From Paracoccus denitrificans (lineage in GTDB: Bacteria > Pseudomonadota > Alphaproteobacteria > Rhodobacterales > Rhodobacteraceae), in the NCBI GenBank assembly GCA_005768755.1, contig VAFL01000006.1, positions 214,253 through 278,252 on the forward strand: a DNA stretch of 64,000 nucleotides. Reading direction: 5' to 3'. Of the stretch, positions 51,606 through 59,585 are shown one piece after another (position 1 is the stretch's first letter; each line of letters opens with the position of its first letter). Below the pieces are notes generated by a model that ran no database searches, was not told the DNA's origin, and saw nothing but the letters and a program-made list of their open reading frames with translations. Made by a program: the position numbers and the translations under genes.

Positions 51606-51731
51606 TCAGCCCTGACGGGCTTTGAAGCGACGGTTGGTCTTGTTGATCACATAGATCCGGCCCTTGCGGCGCACCACCTGGCAATCGCGGTGGCGGCTCT
51701 TGAGCGAGCGGAGCGAGTTGCGAACCTTCAT
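51606..51731 (-). CDS. rpmJ: 50S ribosomal protein bL36, cysteine-poor (non-zinc) form
   Basis: The 41-residue basic protein MKVRNSLRSLKSRHRDCQVV...KARQG is bL36. The zinc-binding form has a CxxC...CxxxxH set; here only one Cys remains (RDCQVV) and the other ligands are absent, so this is the C-minus form. It has a GAGAGA-type ribosome-binding sequence before the ATG at 51731. In many bacteria this form is made under zinc limitation, but in Rhodobacterales it is often the only copy; the window cannot decide. Confidence 0.93.
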   Translation of the reverse strand: MKVRNSLRSLKSRHRDCQVVRRKGRIYVINKTNRRFKARQG

Positions 51732-51780
51732 CGGTCTCTCCTCATCGAAGCGCTCAGCCAAGCGCCTGGAACATGAAATA

Positions 51781-51803
51781 CCCCCGGTCAAAAAGCCCGG
51801 GGG
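51781..51803 (-). terminator. Terminator after tRNA-Val
   Basis: CCCCCGG and CCGGGGG form a seven-base-pair stem with a nine-base loop, ten bases beyond the tRNA 3' end. On the minus strand it is followed by TATTTC. It separates the tRNA from rpmJ. Confidence 0.65.
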
Positions 51804-51812
51804 CGCGAATAA

Positions 51813-51887
51813 TGGTGGGCGGTACTGGGATCGAACCAGTGGCCACTACGATGTCAACGTAGTGCTCTACCGCTGAGCTAACCGCCC
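51813..51887 (-). tRNA. tRNA-Val (anticodon GAC)
   Basis: The minus strand from 51887 folds as a complete cloverleaf: acceptor stem GGGCGGT/ACCGCCC, D-arm GCTC...GAGC, anticodon stem CTACG/CGTAG around loop TTGACAT giving anticodon GAC, and T-arm with GGTTCGATCCC. The CCA end is encoded, which is not universal. It reads GTC and GTT codons. A terminator hairpin follows. Confidence 0.97.
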
Positions 51888-52051
51888 GATCCGGCACGAG
51901 GCAGTACCACAAGGGCACAGATTCGCATCGGTTCGGCGGTCTATATAGTCAGTCTTTGGGGGTTTCAAGATAGTTGGCGGCAGAAAAGCACGCGGTTATA
52001 AGGGCGACGCAGCCTGGCGGCTTTGTGCCCAGGCGCGCGACAGGGGATGTG

Positions 52052-52930
52052 ATGGAAGAAACACCGCCAGCACGGGATGAGTTCAGCCATGAATTGCGTA
52101 TCCCCGCCAATTGGGCAAGCGGCGTGATCGTATGTTCGCCACATTCCGGGCGCGACTTCCCCGACTGGTTTCTGGCTGAGACCTGTCTGGATATTGCGAC
52201 GCTGCGATCGTCCGAGGACGCGTTCATTGACGATCTGATCAAACCCGCATTCGCGGCGGGCGCGGCGACGCTGACCGCGCGATTGCCGCGCAGTATCGTC
52301 GACCTTAACCGCGGCGCGTCGGAACTGGACCCCGATACTGTTGACTGCGGGCGCAATCGACCGACCACGCCGCGCGCGCTTGCGGGCTTGGGCGTAATCC
52401 CCCGTGTCGTTTCGGGGCAACGGGTGATTCGCAACAAGACGATCCCCCTGGCCGAGGCGCAGCGCCGTATCGACACCTATTGGCGACCCTATCATCTGGC
52501 CCTGCGTGACCTGATCGACCGGGCCCGGTCGCGGTTCGGCTGGGCAGTGGTGATCGACATGCACTCAATGCCCCATGATGCCGTGGCCCATATGCTGCCG
52601 CCGCACCCCGAGATGGTTATCGGTGACCGGCACGGCATCAGCTGCAGCGCCGTCCTGCGCGACCGGATCTGCGCGGCGTTTCGCAGCTCGGGCTTTCGGC
52701 TGCGGCTGAACGCCCCTTTCTCTGGTGCGTATATCGCATCGGCCTACGGCCGGCCCACGCAGGGGGTCCACGTTCTTCAGGTCGAGATCGACCGGGCGCT
52801 TTATCTGGACGCCACCCGAATGGCGCCATCAGACGAATATCCCAGATTCGCACGCCGGTTGGCCACCGTGCTGGAGCAGGTCGCGGTCGTGCGCCCGGAT
52901 AATGGCCCGGTGGAAGTCGCAGCTGAATGA
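52052..52930 (+). CDS. N-formylglutamate amidohydrolase family protein
   Basis: Members hydrolyse N-formyl-L-glutamate to glutamate and formate in one branch of histidine degradation. The 292-residue protein shows the family metal-site motifs SPHSGRDFP (29-37), RSIVDLNRG and VVIDMHSMP. I start at ATG 52052 (MEETPPARDEF), with AGGGGA upstream; a longer frame from 51974 is less likely. No other hut genes are nearby, so it may be a general amidohydrolase of this fold. The Nudix gene overlaps its stop by four bases. Confidence 0.9.
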   Translation: MEETPPARDEFSHELRIPANWASGVIVCSPHSGRDFPDWFLAETCLDIATLRSSEDAFIDDLIKPAFAAGAATLTARLPRSIVDLNRGASELDPDTVDCGRNRPTTPRALAGLGVIPRVVSGQRVIRNKTIPLAEAQRRIDTYWRPYHLALRDLIDRARSRFGWAVVIDMHSMPHDAVAHMLPPHPEMVIGDRHGISCSAVLRDRICAAFRSSGFRLRLNAPFSGAYIASAYGRPTQGVHVLQVEIDRALYLDATRMAPSDEYPRFARRLATVLEQVAVVRPDNGPVEVAAE

Positions 52931-53379
52931 AGGACTGCGACGGGCGAATCAGCTGGCGTGAAGGCGACGATTTCGTCGCCACGAAGCTGGTTCTGACCTG
53001 CGACGGCGGTCTTCTTGTCTACCTGCGCGATGATTTCAGCCATATTCCCTATCCGGGTCATTGGGACCTGCCTGGTGGTGGCCGCGAGGGCGACGAGTCA
53101 GCCGCAGATTGCGCGTTGCGCGAATTGCACGAAGAATTCGGCCTGCGCCTGCCCGCGGCCCGACTGGAAGCATATATGGCGTTCAGGAACTCCACCGGCA
53201 TGGGCCGGGCCTCGGTGTTCTATTCTGGTCGGATCACGGCAGATGAGATTGCAGCGGTCAGGTTCGGCAGCGAAGGCCAGTGCTGGCGGATGATGCCGGT
53301 TGCTGAATATCTGGCCCATCCGCTTGCAGTGCCGCATTTCCCTGCCCGCGTGACGCAATGTCTGGGGCTGTCCGCCTGA
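52927..53379 (+). CDS. Nudix hydrolase
   Basis: The 150-residue protein has a complete Nudix box, GGREGDESAADCALRELHEE followed by FGL (about residues 51-73), with the Gly, Glu, Arg and Glu-Glu metal ligands all in place. Nudix enzymes cleave nucleoside diphosphates linked to another group; the substrate here is not predictable. WDLPGGG before the box is also typical. Its ATG overlaps the stop of the upstream gene as ATGA, so the two are co-translated. Confidence 0.92.
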   Translation: MKDCDGRISWREGDDFVATKLVLTCDGGLLVYLRDDFSHIPYPGHWDLPGGGREGDESAADCALRELHEEFGLRLPAARLEAYMAFRNSTGMGRASVFYSGRITADEIAAVRFGSEGQCWRMMPVAEYLAHPLAVPHFPARVTQCLGLSA

Positions 53380-53560
53380 CATTCACTAAGGCACGACAGC
53401 ACCCCGGCCTGTCGACATGTTCGCGGCGCGACCGGAGATCATGAAATTGATGCATATGCAGCGCGCGAATTTCGCACTATTGATGAATACAGGGGAGGGG
53501 TGCTGCTGACACGCAGCGTGCCGTCCCGCGACAAGAAACGATAATACCGGGGAGGTAATC

Positions 53561-54559
53561 ATGAATCGTATTGTCACCGCAGGTCTTGCGGCCGTGATTT
53601 CGATTGGGCTGGGCGCTGGTGCCTGGGCGCAGGACATCACAATCAAGTTCAGCCATGTCGTCGCACCCGACACGCCGAAGGGCAAGGGCGCCGAGAAATT
53701 CAAAGAACTGGCCGAGCAGTATACCGAAGGCAAGGTAAAGGTCGAAGTCTATCCGAACAGCCAGCTTTACAAGGACAAGGAAGAGCTGGAAGCCCTGCAA
53801 CTCGGCTCGGTTCAGATGCTGGCGCCGTCGCTGGCAAAATTCGGGCCTTTGGGGGTTCCGGATTTCGAAGCCTTCGACCTGCCCTATATCTTCGACGGCT
53901 ATGAGCAGCTTCGCATGGTCACCGATGGCGAGGTTGGCGCGGCCATGCTGGCCAAGCTGGAAGACAAGGGGATCAAGGGGCTGGCCTATTGGGACAATGG
54001 CTTCAAGATCATGTCAGCCAACAGCCCGTTGATGGTGCCGGATGATTTCCTCGGCCTGAAAATGCGCATCCAGTCGTCGAAAGTGCTGGAAGCCGAGATG
54101 AACGCGCTGGGCGCTGTTCCCCAGGTCATGGCATTCTCGGAAGTGTATCAGGGCCTGCAGACCGGTGTTGTCGACGGGACAGAAAACCCGCCTTCGAACA
54201 TGTATACCCAGAAGATGCACGAAGTGCAGAAGAACGCCACGCTGTCGAACCATGGTTATCTGGGTTACGCGGTGATCGTGAACAAGGAATTCTGGGACGG
54301 TCTGCCGGACGATGTGCGCGGCCAGCTTGAGCAGGCCATGGACGAGGCGACAGTCTTTGCCAACGGCATTGCGCAGGAAGAAAACGAAAAGGCCCTGCAG
54401 GCAATGAGAGATGCCGGCACGACCGAGTTCCACGAGATGACGGACGAGGAAAAAGCCGCTTGGAAAGAGGCGTTGTTGCCTGTCCATGAGGAAATGGCCG
54501 AGCGTATCGGTGCCGACCTGATCGAACAGATCAAGGCCGCCACGGGTTCGGGCAGCTGA
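53561..54559 (+). CDS. dctP: TRAP transporter substrate-binding protein DctP (C4-dicarboxylate type)
   Basis: DctP captures succinate, malate or fumarate in the periplasm for the sodium-driven TRAP transporter. The 332-residue precursor has a Sec signal peptide of about 23 residues (ending GAWAQ) and then IKFSHVVAPDTPKGKGAEKF, typical of DctP. LGLKMRIQSSKVLEAEMNAL contains the carboxylate-binding Arg, followed by VYQGLQTGVVDGTENP. The sequence looks close to Rhodobacter capsulatus DctP, so a C4-dicarboxylate substrate is likely. A GGGGAGG ribosome-binding site precedes it, and a hairpin separates it from dctQ. Confidence 0.93.
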   Translation: MNRIVTAGLAAVISIGLGAGAWAQDITIKFSHVVAPDTPKGKGAEKFKELAEQYTEGKVKVEVYPNSQLYKDKEELEALQLGSVQMLAPSLAKFGPLGVPDFEAFDLPYIFDGYEQLRMVTDGEVGAAMLAKLEDKGIKGLAYWDNGFKIMSANSPLMVPDDFLGLKMRIQSSKVLEAEMNALGAVPQVMAFSEVYQGLQTGVVDGTENPPSNMYTQKMHEVQKNATLSNHGYLGYAVIVNKEFWDGLPDDVRGQLEQAMDEATVFANGIAQEENEKALQAMRDAGTTEFHEMTDEEKAAWKEALLPVHEEMAERIGADLIEQIKAATGSGS

Positions 54560-54566
54560 CGAAAAC

Positions 54567-54593
54567 GGGGCCGGGCTGCGTAAGCCTGGCCCC
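54567..54593 (+). other. Intercistronic hairpin between dctP and dctQ
   Basis: GGGGCCGGGCT and AGCCTGGCCCC form an 11-base-pair stem (one G-T pair) with a five-base loop and no T-run. It probably stabilises the dctP message or partially terminates, giving more binding protein than membrane subunits. Confidence 0.7.
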
Positions 54594-54635
54594 TAACAGA
54601 CAATCATAACAATAAAATCGCGGGGGAGAGGCGAG

Positions 54636-55259
54636 ATGCGGTTTCTGGACCGTTTCGAAGAGACTCTGATCATCGTGCTGATGGCCACGGCGACGCTGCT
54701 GATCTTCGTCGCCGTCGCGCAGCGCTATGCGCTTGACGTGACAGCAGACATTGTGCGCGCAAGCCGCGGCTGGGGCATCGAATGGATCAGCAACTGGTCG
54801 CGTTCGCTGTATTCAACAATGCGCGGACTGAACCTGGTCTGGGCGCAGGAGGCATGCATCTACCTGTTCGTCTGGATGGCAAAATTCGGTGCGGCTTACG
54901 GCGTACGTATCGGCATTCACGTGGGCGTCGATGTCCTGACCGACCGGCTGGAAGGGGCCGCAAAGAAAGTGGTGACGACCATCGCCATGTCCGGGGGCAT
55001 CCTGTTCACCTTCATCGTAGCCTGGATCGGCTTCGATTTCGTTTACCACGTCTACGTGAACGGCCAGACTTCGCCGGATCTGGAAATCAAGATGTGGATC
55101 GTCTATCTCGCGGTGCCGCTTGGGTCTGCCCTGATGTGTTTCCGCTTCATTCAGGCGCTGTGGATGTATCTGACCACTGGCGAAATCGTCCATCACAGCT
55201 TTGATACGGTCGAAGGCGTCGAGGAAGAGGCCGAAGTCGCGGCGGAGGGCAAATCATGA
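54636..55259 (+). CDS. dctQ: TRAP transporter small membrane subunit DctQ
   Basis: DctQ is the four-helix small subunit that partners DctM. The 207-residue protein has hydrophobic segments at about 10-28, 70-90, 105-130 and 150-175, and the conserved VWAQEACIYLFVWMAKFGAA. A polar insert between the first two helices (residues 35-65) is typical of the Rhodobacter DctQ type. It overlaps dctM by four bases, and GGGGAG precedes its ATG. Confidence 0.93.
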   Translation: MRFLDRFEETLIIVLMATATLLIFVAVAQRYALDVTADIVRASRGWGIEWISNWSRSLYSTMRGLNLVWAQEACIYLFVWMAKFGAAYGVRIGIHVGVDVLTDRLEGAAKKVVTTIAMSGGILFTFIVAWIGFDFVYHVYVNGQTSPDLEIKMWIVYLAVPLGSALMCFRFIQALWMYLTTGEIVHHSFDTVEGVEEEAEVAAEGKS

Positions 55260-56578
55260 CTGCCTTGATCATCTTCCTGATCCTCGCTGTTCTTCTGCTG
55301 ACCGGGATGCCGGTTTCGATCGCGCTGGGGCTGACCGTGTTCAGCTTCCTGTTCACGTTCACCGACATCCCGCTGGACAGCATCGCGCTGAAGCTTTTCA
55401 CCGGCATCGAGAAGTTCGAGATCATGGCGATCCCGTTCTTCATCCTGGCCGGAAACTTCCTGACCCATGGCGGCGTGGCGCGTCGGATGATCCGCTTTGC
55501 GACCTCGATGGTGGGGCATTGGTATGGCGGCATGGGCATGGCTGCCGTCATCGCCTGTGCGCTGTTCGCCGCGATCTCTGGTTCGTCTCCGGCAACGGTT
55601 ATGGCGGTCGGCTCGATCTTGATACCGGCGATGGTGAAGCAAGGCTATCCACCACAGTTCGGCGTGGGTTCTATTGCGACTGCGGGCGGGCTTGGCATCC
55701 TGATCCCGCCGTCCATCGTCATGGTGATGTATTCGGTCGCTACGACCGGAATGGTCGTTACCGGCCCGAACGGAGAGACCGTGATGTCCGCCTCGATCGG
55801 GGCGATGTTCATCGCGGGCGTCATTCCCGGCCTTCTTCTGGCGTCCATGCTGGGGGCAACGACCTATTGGCGGGCGCGATCGAACAACTATCCCCGTATG
55901 CCGAAAGCAAGCTGGCACGAGCGTTGGCAGGCCTTCCGCTCCTCTGTCTGGGGGTTGATGCTGATCGTCATCATCATGGGTGGCATCTATGGCGGCTTCT
56001 TCACGCCTACCGAAGCGGCGGCGGTCAGCGCCGTCTACGCCTTCGTGATCGCGGTCTGGGTCTACAAGGACATCACCCTGCGCGATGTGCCGCGCGTGCT
56101 GCTGCAATCGGCGGCGATGTCGGCGATGCTGCTGTACATCATCACCAATGCGGTGATGTTCGCCTTCATCCTGACCAGCGAACAGATCCCGCAATCGCTG
56201 TCCGCCTGGATCGTCGACCTGGGCTTCGGGAAGATCGGCTTCCTGCTGATCGTGAACGTCATGCTGTTGATGATCGGCATGGTGATGGAGCCGTCGGCCA
56301 TCGTGCTGATCATGGCGCCGATCCTTTACCCGGTCGCCATCAAGCTGGGCGTCGACCCGGTTCATTTCGGCATCATGATGGTGGTCAACATGGAAATCGG
56401 GCTTTGCACCCCGCCAGTGGGCCTAAACCTCTATGTCGGCTCTGCCATCTCACGTCTGGGTCTGACCGAGGTCAGCAAGGCCGCCATGCCCTGGCTGCTG
56501 ACTGCCTTGCTGTTCCTGATGCTGGTCACATATGTCCCGGCCATATCGCTTTGGCTGCCGCGAATGATGGGCATGTGA
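55256..56578 (+). CDS. dctM: TRAP transporter large membrane subunit DctM
   Basis: DctM carries the transport pathway of the sodium-dependent TRAP system. The 440-residue protein has about twelve helices and the family signatures AIPFFILAGNFLTHGGVARR, AAISGSSPATVMAVGSI, TAGGLGILIPPSIVMVMYSV, GGFFTPTEAAAVSAVYAF and C-terminal TPPVGLNLYVGSAIS. Length is normal. It overlaps dctQ by four bases and ends with a strong terminator. Confidence 0.96.
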   Translation: MTALIIFLILAVLLLTGMPVSIALGLTVFSFLFTFTDIPLDSIALKLFTGIEKFEIMAIPFFILAGNFLTHGGVARRMIRFATSMVGHWYGGMGMAAVIACALFAAISGSSPATVMAVGSILIPAMVKQGYPPQFGVGSIATAGGLGILIPPSIVMVMYSVATTGMVVTGPNGETVMSASIGAMFIAGVIPGLLLASMLGATTYWRARSNNYPRMPKASWHERWQAFRSSVWGLMLIVIIMGGIYGGFFTPTEAAAVSAVYAFVIAVWVYKDITLRDVPRVLLQSAAMSAMLLYIITNAVMFAFILTSEQIPQSLSAWIVDLGFGKIGFLLIVNVMLLMIGMVMEPSAIVLIMAPILYPVAIKLGVDPVHFGIMMVVNMEIGLCTPPVGLNLYVGSAISRLGLTEVSKAAMPWLLTALLFLMLVTYVPAISLWLPRMMGM

Positions 56579-56590
56579 TCGCAAACAAAC

Positions 56591-56615
56591 AGGCCGGCCT
56601 TCGGGCCGGCCTTTT
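56591..56615 (+). terminator. Rho-independent terminator of the dctPQM operon
   Basis: GGCCGGCC and GGCCGGCC (self-complementary arms) around a TTCG tetraloop form an eight-base-pair stem, extended by an A-T pair and followed by TTTT. It begins 13 bases after dctM. Confidence 0.92.
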
Positions 56616-56671
56616 CGTAAGCACAGAGGCGTCGCGCTGTTTGCAGGTTCTTTGCCGCTGAGCGCTAGCTG

Positions 56672-56812
56672 ATCACCGCAATCGTGGTGATTGGCAGTAT
56701 AATGCCCGATCGCCGATTTTCCTGCGTCGGGTGATCATGGCGGCGTCGCGATTAAGGTCTATCCGCAATCATAAAATGAAACATCTGGTTTTGATGCGTT
56801 TTGCGCTATAAT
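56672..56812 (+). promoter_or_regulatory. Upstream region of the MarR gene with two TATAAT boxes and a dyad
   Basis: Two perfect TATAAT hexamers lie at 56698-56703 and 56807-56812; neither has a good -35 partner at 16-18 bases. An ATCACC...GGTGAT inverted repeat at 56672-56691 lies just upstream of the first. This AT-rich 140-base stretch is a likely promoter and possible autoregulatory site for the MarR gene. Confidence 0.45.
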
Positions 56813-56844
56813 AGGGTGAGACGCTAGAATCCAAGGTAATTTCA

Positions 56845-57312
56845 ATGCGTTCGTCGAAATCAGCAGACTATGAAAGAGACCGGGTATCCGAATTTGAAAC
56901 CATGCCAGCATTTCTTCTGAACCATATAGTTCATAAATATAATCATATTCTGCAGTCCAGATTGCGTTCGGTCGGGGTATCGCCCCTTCAGATGCGGATC
57001 ATTTTGTCGCTTAACGCGCATGGCCGACTGACTGTGGGCGAGCTTTGTAACTTCGCTATTGCCGAGCAGCCGACGATGTCGCGTGCACTCGACAGCCTGG
57101 AAGCGCAGGGCCTTGTCCGCCGCGAAATGAGCGAAAGCGACAGCCGGCTTCGACTGATTACCCTGACTGACAAAGGGATGAGCGTTCATGACGACATCCG
57201 ACCGGTCGTCATGGGAATGAACGAGGCAATGCTGGCTGGCCAGGCCGGGGAGCAACGCGAGGACCTGATCCGTCAGCTTGGAACTATGCTTGTCAGCCTG
57301 CAACGGCTCTGA
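56845..57312 (+). CDS. MarR family transcriptional regulator
   Basis: The 155-residue protein is a winged helix-turn-helix dimer: MPAFLLNHIVHKYNHILQSR (dimer helix), SPLQMRIILSLNAHG, recognition region AEQPTMSRALDSLEAQGLV, and the wing with SDSRLRLITLTDKG. MarR proteins usually repress nearby genes until a small aromatic or acidic ligand binds. It lies directly after dctPQM and could control that operon, replacing the DctSR two-component system known from Rhodobacter, but this is inference. The local DNA is AT-richer than the rest of the window. Confidence 0.92.
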   Translation: MRSSKSADYERDRVSEFETMPAFLLNHIVHKYNHILQSRLRSVGVSPLQMRIILSLNAHGRLTVGELCNFAIAEQPTMSRALDSLEAQGLVRREMSESDSRLRLITLTDKGMSVHDDIRPVVMGMNEAMLAGQAGEQREDLIRQLGTMLVSLQRL

Positions 57313-57398
57313 TCCGGGCGTGGGTGCGTATTCATCACCGATATTCGGCCTATGGCGCGGCCTCTGCGGCTGCCCGGGCTGAACGAGGTGTTGGGGTA

Positions 57399-58085
57399 TT
57401 AACCGAGTTCTGCAAGAATTGCTTCTGCGGCCACGCGCGGATCTGGTGACTGCCAGACCGGGCGGCCCACCACGATGTGGTCGGCCCCTGCCGCGATGGC
57501 GGCAGCCGGGGTTTCCACACGTTTCTGATCGCCATGGTCGGCACCCGCCGGCCGCACGCCTGGTGTGACGATCAGCCGGCCGGTCGCTTCAGGCAAGGCC
57601 CTGATCGCGGCGGCCTCATGCGGGGACGCGATGATTCCGTCAGCGCCAGCGTCGAACGCGCGCGCGGCACGCTCGACCGTCAGGTCGTGCAGATCGCCCG
57701 GCTTGATCAGCGCGGCGTCCAGATCGGCCCGGTCCAAGGATGTCAGAATGGTTACACCAAGGATCTTCGTGTTCGATCCGGCCGCGCCCTGCTTGGCCGC
57801 GCGAACCACATTCGGATCGCCATGCACCGTCAGGAAATCCAGGTCGAACTGAACAAGGCCACGCACCGCTGCCTCAACCGTGGCGCCGATATCGAACAGC
57901 TTCATGTCCAGAAAGATCTTCTTGCCGTGTTCGTCCTTAAGTTCCTGCGCCAGCGCCAGCCCGCCGCCGGTCAACATTCCAAGGCCGATCTTGTAGAAGG
58001 AAACCGCATCACCAAGCCGTTCTGCAAGCTGTAGCCCCGCCAGTGCATTGCCAACATCCAGCGCTACGATAAGCCTGTCGTCCAT
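57399..58085 (-). CDS. pyrF: Orotidine 5'-phosphate decarboxylase
   Basis: PyrF converts OMP to UMP, the last step of UMP synthesis. The 228-residue protein has LIVALDVGNALAGLQLAERL, the catalytic FLDMKLFDIGATVEAAV with the Lys-Asp network, TVHGDPNVVRAA, and the phosphate-binding IVTPGVRPAG followed by HIVVGRPVWQSPDP. The start ATG at 58085 has GGGGG upstream; an upstream extension runs through the divergent SPFH gene and is not real. It is divergent from that gene with 84 bases between. Confidence 0.96.
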   Translation of the reverse strand: MDDRLIVALDVGNALAGLQLAERLGDAVSFYKIGLGMLTGGGLALAQELKDEHGKKIFLDMKLFDIGATVEAAVRGLVQFDLDFLTVHGDPNVVRAAKQGAAGSNTKILGVTILTSLDRADLDAALIKPGDLHDLTVERAARAFDAGADGIIASPHEAAAIRALPEATGRLIVTPGVRPAGADHGDQKRVETPAAAIAAGADHIVVGRPVWQSPDPRVAAEAILAELG

Positions 58086-58169
58086 GTGTATCCCCCTTGC
58101 GCGGTTTTGCTTGCACTCGACCCCGCGGCTGTTCACGGTATCGCTGCACGCCGCATATCGGAGATGTTT

Positions 58170-59063
58170 ATGCCTGACCAGTTGATTGCCGATTTCCTGA
58201 CCCGAAACGTTGCCATAATCCTTGGCGCAGTCGTCGTCCTTATCCTTGTGATGATGGCGGTGCGCATTGTGCCGCAATCTGAAAAATATGTTGTCGAGCG
58301 TTTTGGCAGGCTGCGCGCCGTGCTGGGGCCGGGGGTCAATTTCATTTTCCCGTTTGTCGACAAGGTGCGTCACAAGATCAGCATTCTCGAACGCCAGCTT
58401 CCGACATCCAGCCAGGATGCAATCACCGCCGACAACGTGCTGGTGCAGGTCGAAACGTCGGTGTTCTATCGGATTCTGGAACCGGAAAAGACGGTTTATC
58501 GCATCCGCGACGTGGACGGCGCCATTGCCACGACCGTGGCCGGGATCGTCCGGTCCGAGATCGGCCAGATGGAACTGGATCAGGTCCAGTCAAACCGCTC
58601 GCAACTGATCTCGCGCGTGAAGGAAGCGGTTGCGAATGCTGTTGACGATTGGGGGGTCGAGGTCACGCGGGCCGAAATCCTGGACGTCAATCTGGACGCG
58701 GCCACCCGCGCTGCCATGTTGCAGCAATTGAATGCCGAACGGGCCCGCCGCGCGCACGTGACGGAGGCCGAAGGTAAACGCCGTGCGGTTGAATTGGCCG
58801 CGGATGGCGAGCTTTATGCCGCTGAACAGCACGCCAAGGCCAAGCGCGTCCTTGCCGAGGCTGAAGCCTTCGCGACATCCGCGATTGCCGATGCAATTGC
58901 CAAGGGCGGGCTGGAAGCCGCGCAATATCAGGTGGCGATGAAGCAGGTCGATGCGCTGACCACGATCGGACAGGGCAATGGAAAGCAGACGGTTATCCTG
59001 CCCGCCAGTGTCACCGACGCCTTGGGTGATGCGTTCAAGATGCTGAGTGGCGCACGCGCATGA
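58170..59063 (+). CDS. SPFH/Band 7 (stomatin/QmcA-like) membrane protein
   Basis: The 297-residue protein has one N-terminal membrane helix (residues 13-31, NVAIILGAVVVLILVMMAV), then the SPFH domain (VVERFGRLRAVLGPGVNF, QDAITADNVLVQVETSVFYR) and a coiled-coil rich in Ala and Glu (AEGKRRAVELAADGELYAAE), ending with VILPASVTDALGDAF. Stomatin-like proteins form large inner-membrane cages and often pair with FtsH or NfeD proteins. I start at ATG 58170 with GGAG seven bases upstream; ATG 58164 is possible. The NfeD gene overlaps its stop, the typical pairing. Confidence 0.92.
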   Translation: MPDQLIADFLTRNVAIILGAVVVLILVMMAVRIVPQSEKYVVERFGRLRAVLGPGVNFIFPFVDKVRHKISILERQLPTSSQDAITADNVLVQVETSVFYRILEPEKTVYRIRDVDGAIATTVAGIVRSEIGQMELDQVQSNRSQLISRVKEAVANAVDDWGVEVTRAEILDVNLDAATRAAMLQQLNAERARRAHVTEAEGKRRAVELAADGELYAAEQHAKAKRVLAEAEAFATSAIADAIAKGGLEAAQYQVAMKQVDALTTIGQGNGKQTVILPASVTDALGDAFKMLSGARA

Positions 59064-59332
59064 TGTGGACCAATGGCTGGACCTGGATCATCATCGGGCT
59101 GGTGCTGGCAGTCGTGGAACTGCTGGCACCGGGCTATGTGTTTCTGGGCATTGCGATTGCCTGCGTGTTGGCAGGGCTTGTGCTGCTGAGCGGGGCAGTC
59201 CTTCCCAGCCTGCCGATCCTTCTGTTGGCAGTCGCGATCCTGTCCGGCGTGGTCTGGCTGATCCTGCGCCGCCTTATGGGCGTCCGCAAAGGCCAGACCC
59301 GCATCTGGGACCGGGATATAAACGATGACTGA
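59060..59332 (+). CDS. NfeD-like membrane protein (short form)
   Basis: The 90-residue protein has three hydrophobic segments (about 7-25, 28-46 and 50-70), including GWTWIIIGLVLAVVELLAPG, the NfeD signature, then a short polar tail. It lacks both the ClpP-like protease domain of long NfeD and an obvious OB-fold, so it is the short form that accompanies stomatin-like proteins. The ATG overlaps the stop of the SPFH gene, and the two are probably always made together. Confidence 0.85.
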   Translation: MMWTNGWTWIIIGLVLAVVELLAPGYVFLGIAIACVLAGLVLLSGAVLPSLPILLLAVAILSGVVWLILRRLMGVRKGQTRIWDRDINDD

Positions 59333-59585
59333 GCAGGTAAGTCTGAATGTCTTTCCTGCTGACCATCATCCTTGAAGCCGTCATTCTGGTTCGTTCGTGG
59401 CGACAATCAAAGCAGTTTCTTTGGCATTTTTGATCGCGGCTGCTCGGCGTGGAACATCGCGCATCGCAGTTTCGTTACTGTGCCATTGCAACACCGTTAT
59501 CCGATGACCAGATGACACCCGAGACCCGGACCGCGCCGTGCCGTTACGGGCGTCGCACCTCCGGGGGCTAATTGAGGAGAAGTCC
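59333..59585 (+). promoter_or_regulatory. Upstream region of clpB
   Basis: About 250 bases without a gene. A heat-shock (RpoH) promoter is expected here. CTTGAA at 59371-59376 resembles the -35 half, but I see no convincing -10 partner at the right distance. GAGGAG directly before clpB is the ribosome-binding site. Confidence 0.35.

Noticed and set aside
56791..56812. TTGATG plus TATAAT as a sigma-70 promoter
   Set aside because: The spacing is only ten bases, far too short for a -35/-10 pair.
59371..59400. RpoH heat-shock promoter for clpB
   Set aside because: CTTGAA is present, but no matching -10 element is found at 12-15 bases, so I only mention it.
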